From Dolomedes plantarius (lineage: Eukaryota; Arthropoda; Arachnida; Araneae; Dolomedidae), in the NCBI GenBank assembly GCA_907164885.2, contig OU015501.1:23131091-23195090 (forward strand): a stretch of DNA of 64,000 nt, read 5' to 3'. Shown one piece after another: positions 50,613 to 62,469 of the stretch. The position numbers and the translations under genes were made by a program. Each line of letters starts with the position of its first letter. Position 1 is the stretch's first letter. The notes under the pieces are model-generated. The model saw only the letters and a program-made list of their open reading frames with translations. It was not told where the DNA came from and did not search any database.

Positions 50613-50818
50613 CTACTTCGGTTTCCATACACCATATGACTCGGTCAGGTGGTCCACCTGACGCGGGATCCCCAGAGTTAGTTCCCAAGCATGTTTGGTC
50701 CTCATTTTATCGACCCACTCAAGGGATGAAAGGCTGAGTCGACCTTGCCCAGTCAAAGGATCGAACTCTGGACCTGTGGTGTGGAGGCTTGAGGCTTTTA
50801 ACCACTACGCCCCCGGGA
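50611..50818 (-). mobile_element. tRNA-derived SINE, third family
   Basis: Minus strand: A box GGCGTAGTGGTTAAAAGCC, B box AGAGTTCGATCC, then GGTCGACTCAGCCTTTCATC and GGGTCGATAAAATGAGGACC, ending next to (TA)n. The central GTCGACT...CATCC...GGTCGATAAA block resembles, from memory, the conserved central domain of cephalopod SINEs. Confidence 0.82.
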
Positions 50819-50840
50819 TATATATATATATATATATATA

Positions 50841-51012
50841 CAGTGGAATCTCGATCTATCGTTTTGCAAGGGACCGATTGAAATGAACGGTAAATGCGGG
50901 AAAACGATAGATGAGGAAAAACATAACAAAGCAATATGATCGTTGGGACTGGATAAAATGAACGACACATACGGAAAAACGATGGATCCGAAAACGATGG
51001 ATTTAGATTCCA

Positions 51013-51015
<3 letters not shown>
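50841..51015. mobile_element. 175-bp TA-target MITE, copy 2
   Basis: Ends CAGTGGAATCTCGATC and, minus strand, CAGTGGAATCTAAATCC; TA on both sides. Nearly identical to 21061-21232 and likewise embedded in (TA)n beside a SINE. Confidence 0.92.

Positions 51016-51066
<51 letters not shown>
51016..51066. repeat. (TA)n microsatellite
   Basis: TA array right of the MITE. Confidence 0.95.
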
Positions 51067-51070
<4 letters not shown>

Positions 51071-51275
51071 CATAGTTCTTCTTCTGAATCTTCTGGATTT
51101 ATAGTTTTCTAAGTCACTGAGATTATGTATATCATTTAAATGCTTTCATTTTCAAATATAACTAGAAGGAGGAAAAAAATCTCTAATTTTTATTTTCCAA
51201 TAATTTAAATATTATCCCTTTATACTGCAAGGTGTCCTCGAATATGTTGGTTCAGTTTGGAGGTCTGCAGTCAAC

Positions 51276-51429
51276 TTTTTTTTGTTTGTTACACGACGGT
51301 TAATCAGACCAGGACCTACAGTTTAAAGCCTACTCCGAACGGCCACAAACATCCATGCCAACAGTGGGACTCGAACCCACAGGATCTGTACTAAATGCCA
51401 GCGGCGTAGCCATTCAGCCATCACCTGTC
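51276..51429 (-). mobile_element. tRNA-derived SINE with strong A and B boxes
   Basis: Minus strand: GATGGCTGAATGGCTACG (A box), then GTGGGTTCGAGTCCCAC (perfect B box in a T-arm-like stem), about 100 bp of body and an A-rich 3' tail. The tRNA-like part lacks a complete acceptor stem and cloverleaf, so it is a SINE and not a tRNA gene. Confidence 0.82.
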
Positions 51430-53028
51430 CTGCTATGCTGGAAAAATATTATATAAGAAAGATGGAATCAATTTTGCTTGTAAGATAATAAAAATAGGTA
51501 GTATCTTTTTGATTTCTAGTTTCTTTCATGTATCTTTAATGACCAATGATACAGCAAGCAGTTCACGAAGTCATTCGTTTCTTTATCTGGTCTGAGAAAG
51601 TCAATGAAAAATCTGTATGCCGAATACCATTATGTTAAATCTGGAAGTCCTAGAGTTGTCCCGTAAAATTATGGTTAAGGTAATTATGATGGAAAGTTTT
51701 GGGGCAACATCTGTCAATTATCTTTTAGAAAGTGGGCGGAATTGCTGAGGTTTGTGTTGAGATTTCAATAAACAACTTAATAAACAAACTCAAATAAACA
51801 ACTCAAACCTACCTGAATGAGGCCATCTGATTTTTTTTGTTTGTAGCTGTTTTAGATTTAATTATTAGCGTAAACATGGTAACCATGACTTTAACATAGC
51901 ATAAATATAAATTTATTCACCTCAAAAATAAATTACAAAATTTTTTAGAATTTATAAGAGATGGGCTTTTTCTGCCATCGCTCATAGTATAATTTACGTC
52001 GATGCTATAAGTGACTTTTCCTTAAAGCTACACTCAAAGTGAGCTATCTTCATTCTGTCTATACTAAAAGCAGGATGGAAATTTTTATGGCTTTATCCCC
52101 TGAACTTAAAAGCTTACGGAATTATTCTTAATTTGTGTTGCAATTTTTAAAAACAAAATTCTGGGTGGCATTAAATTTATTGAGTTGGATAACGAAATTA
52201 CAGTTCGTTATATAATCAGCTTAAATATATGTAATGTTCATAAACTAAACTTTTTTAAATTCCAAATTTTAATTCATTTTTTATGCATTGCATGTTTGTT
52301 TTGTGTACTTTTGCATGTAAAGAATAGTTCCGTATACATTTTTGAAATATAATAGTTTGATAATCAAAGGTATTCACACATGGGTGGGACCATTTCTAAA
52401 TTAATTTAGAGTGCACTTTAGAAATTCTTTTTAATTGAAAGTTTTATATGTTCTTTTAGGTTTGAAAATATAATTTTTAAAATCTTTCTATACGAGTTTT
52501 TATATTTTATGACTCTGCCCAGCTATAAACTAGATCTTACAAATATGTAGAATTTCATAAATTTCTTTAAAATACAGAATTATTTACTTACAAGAGGTCC
52601 ATCTATCTGATTTTTTTTCATTATACAAATGATCTGTTTAACTATGACAATTCTCTACAATTTAAATCATGTGACGAACAGAGGTTAAAATTTTCAGGAA
52701 ACTGTAGATATTTCCTACGTCAGAATTCGTGTTTCTATTAGTGTGTAAAGACTGTAAAGTGATCTACGGACATTATTTTATTCACAAATACATAAAAAAA
52801 AGATAACAAGAATATCCTTCTACGCGCCAGTTCGGCAAGCGTACAGTGCGACTTTAAAATCTTATTGCGAATGGAGCTGAGGCTTAAGTCTAATTTTTCT
52901 ACTGTTTCGTTTAGTTGCGACAGTTATTTAAAAATAAAACTAAAACAATTTCAATGGCTAGCTCGTTAGTTTTAACAAATGAACTAATTTTTTTTTTAAA
53001 TTTTATTTGTCTAATGAGTGAGACATTA
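51430..53028. other. No recognised gene
   Basis: AT-rich with no supported feature. Confidence 0.5.
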
Positions 53029-53200
53029 GCGCCCTTTACATGTACGCTCTTGGAGTGCTTGGAGCGTACGGGATTGCGAGCGGGAAAACTTGCAGTACGC
53101 TCCAAAGCAGCTTTTCCTTCCTCTCCGACACCTTCACACGTGCACTCAATCGCGCGGGATTGTGATTTCACGCGGGAAAGAGCGTACGTGTAAAGTGCTC
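53029..53200. mobile_element. 172-bp MITE
   Basis: Ends GCGCCCTTTACATGTACGCT and, minus strand, GAGCACTTTACACGTACGCT. TA adjoins both ends. Internal GTACGCTC motifs repeat. Frames open on both strands are due to the inverted repeat. Confidence 0.8.
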
Positions 53201-53234
53201 TATTCGCCCGTTCAACGGTGCGAAGTTTTGTTGA

Positions 53235-53345
53235 CTACTTTATTATGGGAGTACCAGTTAGGTTAGTCAGCATTGCTCCCTATGCTGGGACAACATGGAA
53301 ACAACCGAGCCCTACTCGACTTTTGAACCCAACACCCCTGCGTGT
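53235..53345 (-). mobile_element. Fragment of the SINE family at 20740
   Basis: Plus strand TATGGGAGTACCAG and GCTCCCTATGCTGGGACAAC align with GTGGGGGCACCA and CCCCCTATGAAGGGACAAC at 20780-20825. The tRNA-like head is too decayed to use. Confidence 0.6.
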
Positions 53346-55880
53346 TTTAAACTGCTACATATAGTTTAAAACAAACCCACTGTTAACTCTTTCGTACTTG
53401 GGAATGAATCATTCAAATAAAAAAAAAAAATAGTTGATAAAGCTCGAGGGCAATACTTTTCGAGGACATCGGTATCGATTTTTTCTCGCTTCCTAAACAG
53501 AATTTAGAAATCGAAACAAAATATTCTGAACTGAATGGAAATAATCTGCAAATACGTGACTATTTGCAGCTGTTACGGGTTCTGAAGCACTTTCCATTCT
53601 TCATTCCAGTGAAAATACCAGAGACACAAATTTATCAATGGTTGCTGGAATTGATAGATAAGCTGAGCGCTTGGCGAGATTTTCAAGAATCTCGCCAAAG
53701 TACTTACTGAGAAATCTACTGGCAACCTTCCCTGATGCTTGAGTTCTTCGCATACTTGACCCTGCTTCCATAAACCTACTGGCTCCGATTGCAAGTTTAC
53801 GCCTTTGCATTTACGGGCAGTAGGCTACTAACTGTGACAGTAACATTTATCACATTATTGCAAACATATTGCAAACAGTATGTAGCAACTCTACTACTGT
53901 TTTCAAGCTCTTACCTTTCGAATTAATTCTACTTCGAATTAATTCTAAATTTTACGTGGTTTTCATTTAAATAAAGCTTTTGAATAATTAAAATTGCTGT
54001 TATTAACTGGTGTTCCTTTCTTGTATCTTTATTCTCCTAGTGTCTCTGAGCAAGAGAGTAATAATTTTGTTTTGTTTTTATTAACTGAAGGAGAAAAGGT
54101 CTAAATTTTTATTCATTTTAAAGATTTCCCATTTCAGATTTGAAGGTTAAAATAAACAGATTTCCTAAACTTTACTTGATATTAATTTAAAAATAATTTG
54201 CTGGATTTCCTTGAATCGAGGTTTATTTATCATTTTTTAAAGCCTTTTTCTCATGCCCCCTCCCCCCCCCCCTCTCCCACCCAATCGAAATGGAGAATTC
54301 CAAATGATTCAAGAGGTGAGTAAAAAATATCTTTAAAGGCTTCTTCTGATAATAATTTACAATACATTTGATTATAAATAACAACTTGCAATTTTTTACT
54401 CGATTATATACATTTTAAAATCTATAAATGGTTGTTAACATAATAATTGGTAAATTTTTAACCATGTCTTAAATTTGTTTACAATTGAGAATGTATCTAC
54501 AGAACACAAATGCACTTGTATACGTTCTTAGAACTTTTAAATTATTTGCAACTCAAACCTTTTAAGTAGTTTTACAACTTTTGTAACATAATGTCTGCAA
54601 AGCAATAAATAGGTCTTATTTAGATAGTAAAAGAATTTAAATATCCAATAAATAAAATTTGTTTGCCATAAATTTGCTGTTAATGCTGCAAGTTATTAAT
54701 AAATTTGAGCCTAAATTTCTGAGTTATGAATTATTAAGTGGACTTTTTAAAATATTTTTTCTGGTTTTTAAAACTTTTCAGTTCAGAATTTCACTGTTCT
54801 GGGGGATTATTTTAATTTATTATCCGAATAATGCCCTGGATTCTTCATACATTCTGAAAAGGCCAAAGGATTTTTTTGCTTTTAATATGATCCCAATTTT
54901 TTTTCTGCTATCTTCCTTTTCCTCTATGAACCTTCAGTGTTATCCGTAAAATTCAGTTCAAGATATTTAGATTACTGTCGAGGTAATTTTTGCTGTCTTA
55001 CAATAATCTCTAACACGGCAGTGAAAACAAAACAATCTTTCATTAACCACAGCTAAATCAAGAAAATAAGGTGTTTATGAATGTAGCACGAATTCATCGT
55101 GTTACCTACACAACATGGAGATTTTGAACGAATTTTGCCCCCAGTGAGGTTTAACATGAGATTCACAATTTCTAAAGCAAAGCATATTAGAGTGGTTTTG
55201 CGAATATCCAGGTGTGTATATAATGCCGTGGAATGCAATTCTAAAGAATGTAGTTTGTCTTGTCGATACTGGACGGAGATTTTAATATGAGTTTTAAATT
55301 ATTAACTCAGGTTTATTTTTATGGCTTTAGTGATAGGGACTACATCCAGAACTATTAACTCCAGAGGTATGTCGGGTTACAGCGTCCGACTAATTAATCA
55401 TTGAAAAGATAGTCTTAATTTCGGGATCGTGGGTTCAGTTTCTCTCTCTCTCTCTCTGGGGAGTATTTTCATTAAGACATTTTTGCTATTTTTTTCTATT
55501 CTGACTTCTTGGATGTTTGTAAAGTATCTATGATACGTGATTTATCATCAGGTTATAAGTGTGTATTAGGTATGTAAAACGGGGAGATAGCTGAAACAAT
55601 TTATTGGCTGCAAACCCATGCCTTGTAGCCCATTTGCAGTGTATATCTGATATTTAGGAAAAAAAAACACATGTACCAGGTTTAATTTTCATTTGATGTT
55701 ATTGGATATGCGATCTGATTTTATTTCTTTTTAGAAACAAGCAATGAAACTATCGGGTGGACACAGAGAGATGTTTGATAATTTAGAAATCTTCCCTCCT
55801 AGGAAAAAGAGAAAATATTATAGCTGTGGTTTCAATGCCAACGACAAAACCAACGGTAATTCATTAAAGTATTGTTCATG
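53346..55880. other. No recognised gene; one perfect hairpin
   Basis: 53570-53810 is GC-richer and contains a perfect 11-bp hairpin (TTGGCGAGATT / AATCTCGCCAA, 53671-53698, 6-nt loop). Short minus-strand frames there are unrecognised. The rest is AT-rich with a C-run at 54255 and (TC)n at 55440. Confidence 0.45.
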
Positions 55881-55882
55881 TA

Positions 55883-56959
55883 CCGGGTGCCAGGATTAAA
55901 ACACCCCTTCTCTGCCCTATATATGGAACTACTCAGTGTAAAGGCTTCAAATTTTGTACACATACTAGTCAAACAATGGGGAAACGGATTACGAGAAAAA
56001 AAAAATTAGTACCCAAAACACCAATAGGTGGCGCTGTGCAACAAAAAATATGCGAAAGAGACAAAAATAATAATAAAAAGACACATGCGAAATAAAATTT
56101 TTCCTTTTTAATATCTATTATCTTATGGAAAAAGAGAAAATTTTAAAAAAAGTTAAAGAAGCTTAAATGGCCATTGTAACTGCAATTTCGCACTTTAAGC
56201 ATAAAAATTTGCATAAACCCATGGCTTGTAGCCATGTCTGGGTATAAAGAGGATAAAAAACTGGGGAATGTCATTCTATCACTGATGTCTGTCACGCTGC
56301 CAGAACGCGCTTTGCTTGTGACGCTTTTTTATGAAAACAAAGAAAACGCTGCAGCTGCACTTCGAGAGTTTCACCGACTTAAGAATCTGCAAGATGGGGC
56401 GCCTTCACCCGTTGGATTCTATGTACTGGAGTTTCTTCGGCAACGTTTCACTAATGATAGAATAATCAGTCGTGCGTTTTCGACAACCTGGCCATCTATT
56501 TCTCTGGATCTTATTCCGTGTGATTTTTGGCTAGGGACACTAAAAAAATCTTTATCGAGGACGTTTGGTAATCTTGGCAGACTTGAAAGAAGGTATCACT
56601 CTGCGCGTGAGAAACATTTCAGTTGACCAGTTACGATCCGCAGTTGAATAAGCTCTCCACAGAGTGCAGATTTTATATCTTCAAAAAGGGAACCGTATTC
56701 AACAGTATTCCTTGCATTGATAAGGTGCTTGTCACATGAATGTTTGGTACGTTCAAATAAAATGTGTCTTTGTGTGTTTTCAGCATATTTCCAGTTGTAC
56801 AGCGCCATCTGTCAGCGATTTCTGGAACTAAATTTTTTTTTCGCGTAATCTGTTTCCCCATGTCTTCAATAATTTGTGTACAAAATTTGAAGCTTATTCA
56901 GAGAGTAGTCCAATATATAGAGAGGTCGCAGTAGGGGTGTTTTAATTATGGCCACCCGG
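55883..56959 (+). mobile_element. Deletion derivative of a Tc1/mariner-type element
   Basis: TA at 55881-55882 and 56960-56961. Ends CCGGGTGCCAGGATTAAAAC and, minus strand, CCGGGTGGCCATAATTAAAAC; similarity continues inward for about 150 bp (CTTCAAATTTTGTACACA, GGGGAAAC, GATTACG). Long terminal inverted repeats with a shrunken transposase gene inside. Confidence 0.9.
56234..56626 (+). pseudogene. Internally deleted DUF4817-type transposase
   Basis: One open frame of 130 codons joining two ends of a longer protein. The N-terminal part (LPERALLVTLFYENKENAAA, ALREFHRLKNLQDGAPSPVG) matches the helix-turn-helix DUF4817 region of arthropod mariner-like transposases. The C-terminal part (RQRFTNDRIISRAF, TTWPSISLDLIPCDFWL, LKKSLSRTF) carries the last catalytic Asp region (LIPCDFWL). 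The middle, with the first two catalytic residues, is deleted in frame, near residue 60-70. The protein could not catalyse transposition. Confidence 0.82.
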
Positions 56960-57077
56960 TATGAAAACTTCCATTAATAAATGAATCTTGAAAAAGAACT
57001 GAAATAATTTTCCCATTCATATTGATATAATGAGAAAGTGTAGCTTCAGAGGTAAATTGAAAAAGTGTAGATCGAGA

Positions 57078-57300
57078 CCCGCCATTCGCATTGTATAGTG
57101 GTTAGCGCCTCGAACTTCAAATCAGTGTGCTCGTGCTCGAATCACGAGTAAGGCAAAGACGTCCTAGTATTGTTCCCTCATAAGGAGGAGTGCTGGCTCA
57201 CGAACGTGGGGCTCCCATAATATGGCAGTCAACAAATTCCCAGTGTGGGTGTGTTAATGTCCCCAGGAAGAAGTACCTACTGCGTTGGGGAAAATTAATT
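57078..57300 (+). mobile_element. tRNA-derived SINE, fourth family
   Basis: A box TGTATAGTGGTTAGCGCC and B box GTGCTCGAATCACG, then an about 170-bp body (GGAAGAAGTACCTACTGCG) running into (TA)n. Confidence 0.75.
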
Positions 57301-57303
57301 AAT

Positions 57304-57336
57304 TATATATATATATATATATACTATATATATATA

Positions 57337-57414
<78 letters not shown>
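57304..57414. repeat. (TA)n microsatellite
   Basis: TA array with two small breaks, ending at the CTAG of a Helitron fragment. Confidence 0.95.
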
Positions 57415-57415
<1 letters not shown>

Positions 57416-57823
57416 TAGCATTATTGCACGGCGTTGCCCGGGTAGATATATAGATATAAAATTTTTCATGCATTCCATCAAAAAAATACTGGGCTGCTCC
57501 CCCCGCAAAATAAACACTTCGCCCTGCCCCCCCCCCGTCACCCCCAGACCAACTCTCAAACTACCCCTCAGAACAAACCGCTTTTCCCCCGCGTATCGAA
57601 TTAGACTGGTTGTGGTAAAGGGGCTGTATCCACATTTAAGAGGTGCGCTTAGGGGCACAAAAATCATTAAAAAATTAATTTAAAAAAAGCTAATTGAGCC
57701 CCAAATTTCGTTTTTCCTTATTTAAGTTTCTTGGGTCCTAAACATTAACTGTGCCGAATTTGGTCCCGGTGGGTGAAACAGTCTATGATTCTATAGCGGA
57801 CAAACAAACAGACAAGCTCTTAT
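57415..57823 (-). mobile_element. Helitron-like fragment
   Basis: On the minus strand the 3' end reads CCCGGGCAACGCCGTG, then AATAATG and CTAG|T at 57415. The opposite side ends in AAGAGCTTGTCTGTTTG next to (TA)n. The hairpin resembles that of the family-2 Helitron at 28636-31632. Body is C-rich on the plus strand, non-coding. Confidence 0.6.
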
Positions 57824-57848
57824 ATATATATATATATATATATATATA
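57824..57848. repeat. (TA)n microsatellite
   Basis: Short TA array. Confidence 0.9.
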
Positions 57849-58105
57849 CTGCTGCCCATTAATATTGCAACACCATGATTATTTGCGATTTCGACCCTTA
57901 TTTCGTTTGACAATATTGCATACAGCGTCATTTCCCCCTGGTGGTGAGTTTTGAACTCTTTTTTTTTTTTTTCTTTTTTTTTTTTTTTGAAAAGAAATTC
58001 CCGTGTCCTCCTTTAAACTGTTACCAAGTTTGATAACACTTGGTCCAGTGGTTTTCCTTTTATGACAATTTCAAAGTGGAACTTTAATTATAACCATCCT
58101 GTATA
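57849..58105. other. Relics of two Tc1/mariner-type termini
   Basis: CTGCTGCCCATTAATATTG then CAACACC at 57849 recalls the Tc1 end at 13121. The stretch ending ATAACCATCCTG|TA near 58101, minus strand CAGGATGGTTATAATT, resembles the CAGGGTGG foldback end at 33669. No partner for either was found nearby. Confidence 0.45.
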
Positions 58106-58293
58106 TGCCACCGCTGCCCGTCAGACAAGTTTTCTGTCTTCTGACTGCCCCGGCAGGTTCCGGGTTGCATTGCTATTGTTTGTGTCCTGTTTGTCAAATT
58201 ATGTGTGCGGAACCAGTCTCTTCGCTATACGGATAAATAAATAAATTCCATGGAAATGACTTTGGACTTAGTGCATCTCTATGTGTGTGTATC

Positions 58294-58446
58294 TAGGGTC
58301 GGCCCGTGGATTTTGGCACTTGTGTGCGAGGTCGCAATCTTCGCCCAACTGCGCCCCATTTCCAACCAATCTGCGCCCCACTGATCATTCTTAGAGCAGG
58401 CTCCTGTGTGCGCTGCACACTTCGCACATGCCACGGGCCGGCCCTG
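58294..58446. mobile_element. 153-bp hAT-like MITE
   Basis: Ends TAGGGTCGGCCCGTGG and, minus strand, CAGGGCCGGCCCGTGG. Target copies TGTGTATC (58286-58293) and TAAGTATC (58447-58454), 6 of 8. Confidence 0.8.
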
Positions 58447-58750
58447 TAAGTATCTCTCCACTGGCTACGTTTATACTCTCGTGTATCATCTCCTCCACTA
58501 TCAGAATGTCATTTCATATATATATACTCACAAAGAGAGAGACATGTTTATTCATAATTTTTCAGATTTTCAGGTCAAAAAGAAATCATCAAAGTGCCAT
58601 AAAAATAGAATATCCTTATTTCTTTAGAACACTTTTTAAAGTCTCATACCCTTAGAAAATTTAGCTTCTTATATAAAATATATTTTACACAGTTCGTGTC
58701 AATAAAAATTATTATTTTAATTTCAGCAAAACACTAGCATCAATGACAAC

Positions 58751-59278
58751 GGTGCGGCAGATTGGACTCCCACATTTCTGAAGGTCACTAGTAGGGAAGT
58801 GCTGGGGGTGGAAACAGTTCGGATCGATTTTCTAGTTGTCAGTAGACACCATGAGTTGGTCCGGTGAACATCTGGTTTCGTTATCGAGGCGTTCTTATAA
58901 ACAATGATTCTGCAACCCCAATACAGAGAGGAAAAACAATCCTGCGATGGGTTTCAAATGTGAGAGCAAGTGGGTTTACATTACCGATGAAACCAAGTAC
59001 TCATCATCGGAACATCAGAACACCTGAAAATGCGCAAAAAGTCCGTGAGTCCTCTATTCGTAAGGAAGTTGCAGCCATTCCCCCACAGATGACCAGCACA
59101 GTGAACGGCTTCGGCTGTGCATCGCAAATAACGGGCGCCACCCGAGTGATGTTACTTTCAAAACCTAGTGGGAAAAAAATAAATTGTTAGTACTTTTCGG
59201 AACTATAAACTTTTTCTGAAAATTGTTTCGTTCGTTTCTTAGTACCCTTTGAAATATGGGAGTCCATTCTGCCGCACC
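58751..59278 (+). mobile_element. Deletion derivative with GGTGCGGCAGA ends
   Basis: Ends GGTGCGGCAGATTGGACTCC and, minus strand, GGTGCGGCAGAATGGACTCC; 28 bp with two differences. No clear target duplication. It encloses the start of a transposase gene (58851-59110). Confidence 0.82.
58851..59110 (+). pseudogene. DUF4817-type transposase N-terminus
   Basis: Starts MSWSGEHL, then after a frame change NNDSATPIQR, KTILRWVSNVRASG, and NIRTPENAQKVRESSIR. The order (WSGEH, NND, ILxWVxxxRxxG, RTPENxxxVRxS) is that of helix-turn-helix N-termini of arthropod mariner-like transposases. Nothing of the catalytic core remains; the open frame to 59190 reads unrelated residues. Confidence 0.72.
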
Positions 59279-59335
59279 TGTACTTTTAATTTGCTACAAT
59301 AGTATGATTTTTAAATAATATTTTAAAAGGGTTTA

Positions 59336-60006
59336 TCTTTATAATTATATAACAGTTCCGTAACTGACTGACTCACTGACTGACATACAACGCACAGACC
59401 AAACCGCTGGACCTAAAGGGCTGAAATTTTGCATGGCGATTCTCTTATAGTGTAGGGGTGCACTAAGAAAGATTTTGAAAAATTCTTCTTAGATTTTTTT
59501 AATTAAATTTTTAAGCTGTTTTAGTAACTTTTTTTAAGTTTGCATTTAAAATAATAATTTGAGGGTTATGAAATTTATATCACGAGAAAGATCTTAAAAA
59601 GTCCTTTAAAATGAAATCTTTATCGAATCTTTACCTCCATTTTTTTATTTTTGGTGAATTTTTAAAGATTAAATTTTAGAATTTAATGTATTAAATGTTG
59701 ATCACGTGATTTCTTTTCTGTACTTTAAATAAATTTATCGTAACGTCCATAACAATGAAATAGACAAAAAAAATATTTTTTCCCTTGCTAATGAGGCAGA
59801 CGATTGGACATTGATATGTTCCTCAAACTGTACTATATTAACTGTACTATATTCTTTAGTATGTCCTATTAAATTTAATTTGAATATTTTCTTCTACGTT
59901 ATTTGTTTGTAAAATATCTCTTACGATTTTTTTATAAATAAATAAATATATATATATATATATTTTTTACATCAAATGTATACATTGATTGTCGTATTTA
60001 TTATAC

Positions 60007-60061
<55 letters not shown>

Positions 60062-60134
60062 GCATTAATTGCATGCATTGACCGTTGTATTTAATTTGAA
60101 TGTACTCCGTAGCGAAGTGCGGGTTTTCAGCTAG
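59336..60134 (+). mobile_element. Non-autonomous Helitron, family 1, copy B
   Basis: A|TCTTTATAATTATATAACAG at the 5' end, the (CTGA)n tract at about 59355-59390, and GAAGTGCGGGTTTTCAGCTAG|T at 60134. Closely similar to 15946-16739 along its length, opposite orientation. Contains two (TA)n arrays. Confidence 0.88.
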
Positions 60135-60150
60135 TATATTTATATAATGA

Positions 60151-60986
60151 CTAGCTTAACACCCGTGCTTCGCTACGGAGTACATTTTAGGATAATTACA
60201 ATAAAAAATAATGAAATTGCTTTATAGAGGATTTCCTTATAAACAATATTTTTTTATTTCTTCATTGGGCAGAACTAATATTACCAGGCTCCTCCGCAAC
60301 TTACGCGTGAGCAAGCTACGTAAAACTGACAGTAGGAGAAACAATTTTCTCTTAAATCTACGCCAGCGTGTTTTAAGTTTGGACTTATTATCGTCATGGC
60401 GGTGAATACTTTGAGGGGAAATTGCACGGAACTGTTTATCTATAGGTTTAATTTAATAACCATAAAACATACTAATTGAATTAAATTCTTTAAAAAGCCA
60501 TCTCAATTAGTCTAGTGGTTAAATTTTATCTTTTACTGTATTTTAATATTTTTTTGTCCATTTATTTCGTTGTCATGCACGTGACGCAAAATTCATTTCA
60601 AGTATCACGAAAAGAAAAGAAATCTCGTGATCAACATTTAATAAATTAAATTCTAAAATTAATCTATAAAATTCACCAAAAATCAGAAATAGAAGTAAAG
60701 ATTCGAAAAAGATTTCATTTTAAAGGAATTTTTATGATTTTTCTCATGATATAAATTTCATAAACCTCAAATTATTATTTTAAATGCAAACTCTAAAAAA
60801 TGTTACAAAAACAGTTTAAAAATTTAATTTTAAAAAATCTAAGAAGAATTTTTTTTAAATCACCCCTACACAATAAGAACAATCGCCATGCAAAATTTCA
60901 GTCCTTTAGGTATAGCGGTTTGGTCTGTGCGTTGTATGTCAGTCAGTGAGTGAGTCAGTCAGTCACGGAACTTTCATATATATAGA
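60151..60986 (-). mobile_element. Non-autonomous Helitron, family 1, copy C
   Basis: Minus strand 5' end TCTATATATATGAAAGTTCC at 60986, 3' end CACGGGTGTTAAGCTAG at 60151. Its 3' end faces that of copy B across 16 bp. It carries about 300 bp (60190-60480) not matched in the other two copies. Confidence 0.85.
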
Positions 60987-62469
60987 TAAAATAAAATTAC
61001 AATACAGAAATTTCCAGATTTTAAATGCTAACGTTTCAATTTACTTCCTCAGTTATTACAAGAATGGTTTATGCCTTATGATAGAAATTTCTTGCTCAAA
61101 GCATTTTTTTTGTGTTAGTGTCCATGATATGGCATTTACACACCGGTTCACAGATTTTTTGGTACCAGTTAAAAGGCCAGTCTTAAAATATCAGCAACTA
61201 TGCCAGTAGCCCATTACAGTTATCATTGAAAGAAGGAGTTAAAGTTACAAAAATAAAGCATCGAACAGGTGCAATCATTCCTATCATCCCATGAGTGAAG
61301 CTGTAAGAACAGTTAAGTCATCAATTTAAAATTCGGTTGGCAACGTGGGGTTATCAAACGATGCTCATCACATTTCCTTTTCGGCCTTCATGTCAATTTT
61401 TCCCATCGTTATAAGAATTCTTGGAAAGATTACCTTTACTAAAAATCATCAGCGTCACCAATTAATAACATCTTTTGACAGGTTTCTGGAGTGGAACAAT
61501 TCCTCCTTTCAAGAAAAAAAGCGAGATATATTAAGGTCAGGAAGTTCAAACACCATTCACTGTGTTATTAAGTTTCTAATAAAATAAATAAACACAAAAA
61601 CTGTTTTGGAATTATTCAACAGGCATCACAGTATTTGCACTTAATAGCTCTTAAAAATGCTCGTGATAGCTAGAGGGGCTGAAAAGGAAAGCTTCGCATC
61701 GTATGTGGTCAGTAATAAACTAATCTTATTGTTTCCAGTGCAACAAATCATCAAATGTCCCGCCTACAAATCCTTGAGAATCTCTAAGGGACCACATATT
61801 GCAACTGAGTTGAATATCCTACGATTATGCGATAATTTGTCAAAAGAATAGGTGTTGGACTCTATGTTGTATATTTTTAGCCGAGGGCTGATTCTCGGGA
61901 AATAAAACGGTCGTAACCTTATATGGTGACCAATTTGACGCATCTTAGAGAATTATTGTCGTTAAAGGGGGGAAAAAGGAAAATGGTTGAACCAATGAAG
62001 AGCTTTCATTACCTAACCTTGGGAAATTTCGGTTTATACTCTGCGTGTTTTGAGCTGCACAAGGACACTGTGCAAAAGTTCATTGCTTGATAGGTTCCCA
62101 AACCATGAGAGGATCACTTTTTTTTCTCCACTTTCAAAACAAGAGACCACCATTACAAAATATAAACCTTTAGTAATTGAGAACAATCCTGTAGACAGAG
62201 TGATGTAGCGAATATTTTTCAAAACTTCACCAACAGTTTTTTTTAAAATTAGATTTTCAAGCTTTTACCTTTAACAACAATAAAAAATAAAACTTACATT
62301 ATACCTGAAATTTCTATTCTAAAGGGATAATAATTCAAACTACACGTTTAAGTTCCATTTGTTTACATAGTTTCATAGGCATTTTAAAATTTCGTATCAT
62401 TCGATATCAACGAAATCTGTAAGTATCAATATAATTATAAGCTCAAAGATGACAAAACTAAATTTTGTT
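60987..62469. other. No recognised gene
   Basis: Several frames of 60-87 codons (60946-61209, 61345-61587, 61657-61851) with no motif I know. AT-rich. Confidence 0.45.

Noticed and set aside
51373..51425. tRNA gene on the minus strand with a perfect B box
   Set aside because: There is no complete acceptor stem or cloverleaf, and the sequence continues into a SINE body with an A-rich tail.
52911..53193. Frames on both strands of about 90 codons
   Set aside because: They overlap almost exactly and cross a MITE with inverted ends.
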